Below, in pieces: positions 60,701 to 64,000 of a DNA stretch of 64,000 nt (positions within the stretch are counted from its first letter, which is position 1; the number at the start of each line of letters is the position of its first letter). The position numbers were made by a program, and so were the translations under genes. Source of the stretch: Paratinospora sagittata (taxonomy: Eukaryota; Streptophyta; Magnoliopsida; Ranunculales; Menispermaceae); assembly GCA_035771175.1 (NCBI GenBank), contig CM069607.1:3641501-3705500 (forward strand). The letters are read 5' to 3'. The notes under the pieces were generated by a model, which saw only the letters and a list, made by a program, of their open reading frames with translations, ran no database searches and was not told where the DNA came from.

Positions 60701-61889
60701 CTTTAAGTTCACAATGTTCATGAAGTCCTGCAAGAGCTGCAGTATTTTCCTTCACTAAATTGTGAGATTGTCGCACTTCCTCTTTTTCAGGTTGTAATAA
60801 GGAAAGATCAGTCATTATGACACTTTCTGATTCTGGAGCAAATCCAACATGCAAAACATTATCATGGCTTTCACGTACTCCAAACTGCACATTCTGTATT
60901 GAACCAGCCTCCAATGGATTACTGCTGCCGCATGAAAATGGCTGTTCTCCATGCATGGGAAAGACATTACAATTTGCACACCTAGTTGCCACACAACAGC
61001 TAGACTCTAAAGCAGCTATTTCTTGGTCAGCAATGAGAGGTTTCTCAGGAGTATCACATGGCATTTCAGCTTCCACATCATTTACAGACTTATTGAACGT
61101 TACCCGACTTGGACTGAGAGTCGTCTCCTCTTGTTCCTTTCCCAAAAGGATCTTCTTAACTTTACTAGTTCCATGTTTAGATGGCTCAATTCGGTAGCAT
61201 CGCTTTCTCCTCATTAAGTCCCTCGTGGAACAACCTGCAAGTGTGTTTCCTTCTTTCAAACCAGTAACATCTATCTTGGTCTTGAACTCTGAATCATCAT
61301 ACCAACTGATTATTTTGTTTCCAGATGAAGAACTAGTTTCAGTATCATTATTTGTCTCATTGGGTGTATCTGTGAATCTGGAGGACACTAAATCATCACC
61401 CACCATTTGTTGTGTAGAAAAAGTTAAAGAACCCCATGATCTTTTCTTACTTTTAAAAGTACCATTAAGATCCAAGTGTGTGTCTTGCAATATCTTCTGT
61501 GGAGGCTCATCCAAGTCACAGTTTACCTCTCCCTCTGTTGACTTATCAACATATCCTGTAACTTGATCATCACCTGAACCATCTACTTGAGGGATCACAT
61601 TATCTGGTATCTCAGTGAAATGGTCATAACCAGTAGAATGTAAATTTCCTTGCCTTGATATTTCAGAATCAGTGAGACCTTCAACAGAATCAAGAATGTC
61701 TTGGCATTCCTGCTGAGATTCATGCTCATAATCCAGATTAGCTTTTTCCAGGACTTCATCAATTACTGTCTTCGCCAACAAAGGACTGAGAATTAAATCG
61801 TGAACAAGTTCATCGCCATTATTTAAATCCTCTTGAGCTTGAGATGATGCAAGCCACCTCAAAAGCCTAAGACCCTCCTTATCAATGAC
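38194..61889 (-). CDS. REV3: DNA polymerase zeta catalytic subunit REV3 (N-terminus beyond the window)
   Basis: Twelve exons in order: 61889-60293, 59457-59221, 59135-58816, 58655-58510, 58379-57791, 56246-56100, 49142-48867, 41470-41363, 40780-40575, 40262-39959, 39395-38781 and 38367-38194. They total 4719 nt, 1572 residues, all joins in frame. The first exon encodes the long poorly conserved REV3-specific region. B-family motifs follow: DPDILMGWE (exonuclease-like domain), motif [11 protein letters not shown], motif [12 protein letters not shown], motif C YGDTDS and KKRY. At the C-terminus lie a CX2CX10CX2C cluster and a CX2CX12CX4C cluster; the latter holds a 4Fe-4S cluster in B-family polymerases. 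Pol zeta extends primers past DNA lesions in the nucleus with REV7 as partner. Intron 9 cuts motif C inside its Ser codon. Some 450-500 N-terminal residues must lie right of 64000. Two introns are swollen to about 7 kb by Copia elements. Confidence 0.96.
41646..42208 (+). repeat. 5' LTR of Copia 1
   Basis: It starts TGTTGGTCCACC and ends CCAACA (563 bp). A TATAAATAGAGCC promoter motif lies near 41838. The primer-binding site TGGTATCAGAGCC follows at 42212. It aligns with 46414-46770 with several substitutions and small indels. Confidence 0.9.
42425..43204 (+). pseudogene. gag of Copia 1, disrupted
   Basis: A UBN2-type Copia gag. From the ATG at 42425 a TGA at 42479-42481 stands where relatives have Trp. 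The frame then stays open ([25 protein letters not shown]) until a one-base shift near 43084. The CCHC knuckle [14 protein letters not shown] near 43143 is therefore read only in the next frame. Confidence 0.88.
43205..46397 (+). pseudogene. pol of Copia 1, disrupted
   Basis: The protease motif reads GSGAS at about 43337 instead of DSGAS, so the catalytic Asp is lost. The integrase has the HHCC zinc region ([10 protein letters not shown]...[10 protein letters not shown]), the DD35E residues in [13 protein letters not shown] and VAERMNR, and the GYRLLDP tail. A frameshift near 44960 separates it from the reverse transcriptase, which keeps LLYVDDM. A TAG at 45858-45860 replaces Trp before RNase H, whose DSDMAGD and TEAEY motifs follow in 45861-46397. 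It ends just before the purine tract. Confidence 0.92.
46401..46411 (+). promoter_or_regulatory. Polypurine tract of Copia 1
   Basis: GGAGGGGGAGA directly precedes the 3' LTR, the expected plus-strand primer position. Confidence 0.8.
46414..46770 (+). repeat. Truncated 3' LTR of Copia 1
   Basis: It corresponds to the first 357 bp or so of the 5' LTR, begins TATTGG where the 5' LTR has TGTTGG, and stops at TTGTATTTTT. About 200 bp of the LTR is missing. It contains a local duplication of ATCAAAAATTC near 46650. Confidence 0.88.
46771..48866. other. REV3 intron between Copia 1 and the motif A exon
   Basis: No coding exon seen. About 48110-48660 resembles an old LTR: a TATATAAGGAGCTCC promoter-like site near 48387 and a T-rich pyrimidine end. 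It has no partner copy and remains uncertain. A GT/GA microsatellite lies at 48675-48733. Confidence 0.4.
48675..48733 (+). repeat. Compound (GT)n(GA)n microsatellite
   Basis: About 18 GT units followed by about 11 GA units, next to the splice donor of the REV3 motif A exon (130 bp away). Confidence 0.95.
50168..50408 (+). repeat. 5' LTR of Copia 2
   Basis: TGTTGAGATTTG...TTTTAACA, 241 bp. The tRNA-Met-type primer site TGGTATCAGAGA follows directly at 50409. Confidence 0.94.
50560..51130 (+). repeat. ACTGTTCAC-rich leader of Copia 2
   Basis: About a dozen degenerate copies of (C/T)ACT(G/A)TTCA(C/T), often followed by TGGTT-GATC, fill the untranslated leader between primer site and gag. The leader of Copia 1 (about 42240-42375) carries several copies of the same motif. 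Confidence 0.75.
51166..55534 (+). pseudogene. gag-pol of Copia 2, disrupted
   Basis: From the ATG at 51166 a TGA interrupts at 51223-51225. After it one frame runs to 54144: gag with the CCHC knuckle [14 protein letters not shown], protease with intact DSGATDH, integrase with HHCC (RRLGHPSFQ...CEVCELAKH) and DD35E residues in [15 protein letters not shown] and VAERKN. A TAG at 54142-54144 replaces the Trp of the reverse transcriptase entry motif. A frameshift near 54574 lies just before YVDDIIM. RNase H ([20 protein letters not shown]) is open to 55534. The integrase motif RSDNGREY is altered to RSDNARDY. Confidence 0.94.
55534..55541 (+). promoter_or_regulatory. Polypurine tract of Copia 2
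   Basis: GAGGGGGAG immediately precedes the 3' LTR; its first base overlaps the end of the pol frame. Confidence 0.8.
55542..55798 (+). repeat. 3' LTR of Copia 2
   Basis: 257 bp; identical to the 5' LTR except for a 16-bp duplication around TTTCCTTAAGGATTTA (near 55605) and one T/C change in ACATAGCC-TGT. Confidence 0.94.
56441..56714 (-). mobile_element. Solo LTR of the Copia 2 family, opposite orientation
   Basis: The reverse complement begins TGTTGTGGAGAAG and ends TATTTAACA. It shares TTATTTCCTTTAAGG, TAGCAGTTACTAAAAT, CCCTGTATGTCTATATATAT and CCCTCCATTAAGACAT with the Copia 2 LTRs, at clear divergence. Flanking TATAT on both sides may be the target duplication, but the flanks are TA repeats. 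No internal region remains, which suggests LTR-LTR recombination. Confidence 0.85.
56729..57263. mobile_element. Emigrant/pogo-like MITE, 535 bp
   Basis: Terminal inverted repeats CAGTAAAACCTCTCTATAGT and ACTATAAAGAGGTTTTACTG match at 19 of 20 positions, with TA duplications outside. This end sequence is typical of Emigrant-type MITEs of the Tc1/mariner (pogo) group. The centre (about 56870-57020) looks like an inserted LTR-like fragment with TCTATAAATACATTG. Confidence 0.85.
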
Positions 61890-64000
61890 CTGCAACATCA
61901 TTGAGAGATATGAATTAGTAGACAGCATGGGAAAATGCCAACCTTAATACTTATAAAAATAGGAACAAAAGTTCCAGATAAACCAAAGATTCTAACAACT
62001 ACAATAAACCAAAAAAAAAAGAACATTCAAAAGCTTCACAAAGTGCCACACACCTAAATGTAAGATGCATATCATCTACAACCGAAAAAAAAGATGCATA
62101 TCATCAATTGGATAGACAAATCTAAGTAGTCAAGCATTTCCAGAAAGGAACTACCAGAAGCAAAGCTCTGGGAGAGCTAACTAATACAATTTTTTTTTTT
62201 TCTGTTTTCCTTGTCCAAAAAAAAAAGTTTAATCCCGTACCTGCTCATGCAACATTTGGAGGCAGCAAATAGATTTGACAGTCGAGAGTCTCCAGACCAA
62301 GGTGCCAGTGGTTCACTTGCACCATTAGAGGATGATATATTGAGTACATAAAAGTGTTTTGGTTAATGGATTTGAAGAGATACACAGAAACAATAATAAA
62401 ACAAAAGGATTTGAAGAATAATCAAAAAGGATAAAAAAATAATCCGAAGTTTAAAAAAAACAAAAAAACAAGGCAGCCCACCCATGACTGCCATGCTAGT
62501 ACAGTCAAGAAGTAGGCATCTGTCTGACTCAGAATTCCACTGGTTATCAGTATCTTATTGACCAGAAAGAACTTAATTTGGTGCTTTCAACTCCAAATGA
62601 ATTTAGAAGAATATCAAATATTATGCCTCGTAAAATCAATACACAAGTAAGAATCAAATTTTCTAAATGAGAGTACATGTGGTGAAGGTAAATAGCCTAG
62701 CTAAAGAATTTGGGAATATACTGGAATAGAAAATCTTAGGATTACCCAAATGCTAACGGATAATAATTCCTTCACCTTTGGTAAGTGATTTGGTTGGTTT
62801 TTCTTTACCAATTTCATTTACAAGCAAGATTCTATGGAAAACATCTGCTGCACAACTTGCATGAGAGGTTCTGAAGGAAGGATAAGATCAAGTTTCCTGA
62901 ACTCACTCAGCAGGTAAATTCACAACCTAATTTGAAGGATTTTTTTTTCTTTTTCACAGCACTGGCTTATTTTGCAAGCCTTTAATGGATGATAATGGCC
63001 AAGCTTGTAGTTGGTCATCAATGAAATCTTGAAAATCATGCCAAGGCCACAGCGGCAGGTCCCTACAAGTTGAGATTATTGCCAAAATTTTCTAATTAAT
63101 ACAACAGAGAAGAGATAAACCAGTGTTGCGAAGGCATTAAGGCAACGGCTAGGTGATTTACCTAGCTTATGCAAGGTGGTGCCTAGGCTTTGTCCAAATG
63201 TGACTAAGGAAATAAAGTATTACATAAATTATGTGATAGAGACACAATGCTTTTGCTAGTGATATAATGTATTTTTAAGGTTTTCAAATTTGGGCAACAT
63301 ACATATGTCCTAAGAAAGCTTTTTAAGGAACATTTCTAAATTTAAACCTTAAAGAAAGAATAATTATACCATCTTAAAATGTGCGCCACTAATTTCTAAT
63401 TGGATAGAATTTCTTAAAAAAAAAAAGAAAGAAAAGAAAAGAAAACAAGACGATTTTTGACAAATAAATATTTCTAGCTGTGATCTATGTATCTACAAGA
63501 AAAAAAGAGTTAAAAGTGGATGAAAAGGTTGAGATATTAGCTTTATACCTCCTTGAAATATTTTTACAAATTATCGCAAAAATCTTAAGCTTTTAAAAAT
63601 CGCCGGGAAGCGCTACTGTCTGCCAAAGAGCCACCTAGAAAATTCGTGGTAAAAATGCCTAAGTGATAACTGGTAGCCTAGCCTGTGCCCAACGACCCCT
63701 TGATAGAGTGGATTGAAACGAATGTGAAATTTGGAACAGGAAAGGAAAAGGATAAACTGAGCTTCAACCTGATAATGCTATCATCAACATTCAGATGCTG
63801 GATAAAGCAAACAAGTTTCACTGATGACCATGCATTAGGCTCAATTTGCTGAAGATTCATGTCAAATACATCACAAACATTCTACTTGAAAAGCAAGAAT
63901 AAATCTTGTGCTCAAAACTAAATGACTAAGATTCAGTAAATATTTAAACAACATTTGATACAAATACACCTAGTTATGTAAAAGTAACTACATGAAAAGA
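61890..64000 (-). other. REV3 intron or upstream region; no confident exon
   Basis: The REV3 exon at 61889 opens in phase 0, so an upstream exon must exist. I find no REV3-like coding sequence here, and this is most likely one long intron. A possible repeat with GTGTTGCGAAGGCATTAAGGC starts near 63123. A 45-codon open stretch at 63091-62954 is described under findings. Confidence 0.5.

Noticed and set aside
62242..62323. Possible extra REV3 exon before 61889, with a good CAG-GTACGG donor
   Set aside because: The frame that would join in phase meets a TGA only about 20 codons upstream, with the nearest AG acceptor right before it. The residues do not resemble REV3.
1..64000. CRISPR arrays, operons, ribosome-binding sites, tRNA or rRNA genes
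   Set aside because: The window is plant nuclear DNA. No spaced repeat array and no intact tRNA cloverleaf was seen; tRNA-like boxes belong to SINEs with poly(A) tails and target duplications.

Overview
The window is nuclear DNA of a eudicot plant. It is AT-rich, its genes carry many GT-AG introns, and Copia retrotransposons, LINE remnants, tRNA-derived SINEs and MITEs fill introns and intergenic space. Every protein I could place has a plant ortholog. I cannot name the species from the sequence alone.

Layout from left to right. (1) 1-4632: intergenic DNA; the extreme left edge may hold the first codons of a minus-strand gene. (2) 4633-14726 (+): a seven-exon gene for a 477-residue protein with five CCCH zinc fingers (ZFN/C3H32 type). 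Its last intron is 7.7 kb and holds a 440-bp inverted repeat, an 8-bp-TSD hAT-type element nested in one arm, and two degenerate LINE fragments. (3) 14727-23363: intergenic DNA with SINEs, a MITE and a CT/CA microsatellite. (4) 23364-26960 (+): a four-exon NPH3/BTB gene, 632 residues, closest to SETH6. (5) 28235-34230 (-): a five-exon organellar RanBP2-type zinc-finger gene, 849 residues, with a Tourist-like MITE and a 5'-truncated LINE in its introns. (6) 37425-37661 (+): a small secreted cysteine-rich peptide gene with a duplicated promoter segment. (7) 38194-61889 (-), continuing past the right edge: 12 exons (1572 residues) of REV3, the catalytic subunit of DNA polymerase zeta.

The REV3 introns are inflated by transposons. 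A decayed Tnt1-like Copia (41646-46770) and a young but coding-defective Copia (50168-55798, TSD GTTTA) sit in adjacent 7-kb introns, both antisense to the gene. A solo LTR of the second family and a pogo/Emigrant-like MITE lie in the next intron.

Exon joins were chosen by reading frame, splice signals and family conservation. All five gene models close in frame: 1434, 1899, 2550, 237 and 4719 nt. The neighbouring C3H32 and SETH6 genes match the adjacent Arabidopsis pair At2g47850-At2g47860, so that block looks like conserved microsynteny. The genes do not form one pathway: they cover RNA-binding/regulatory zinc-finger, CUL3-adaptor, organelle RNA-processing, secreted-peptide and translesion-synthesis roles.
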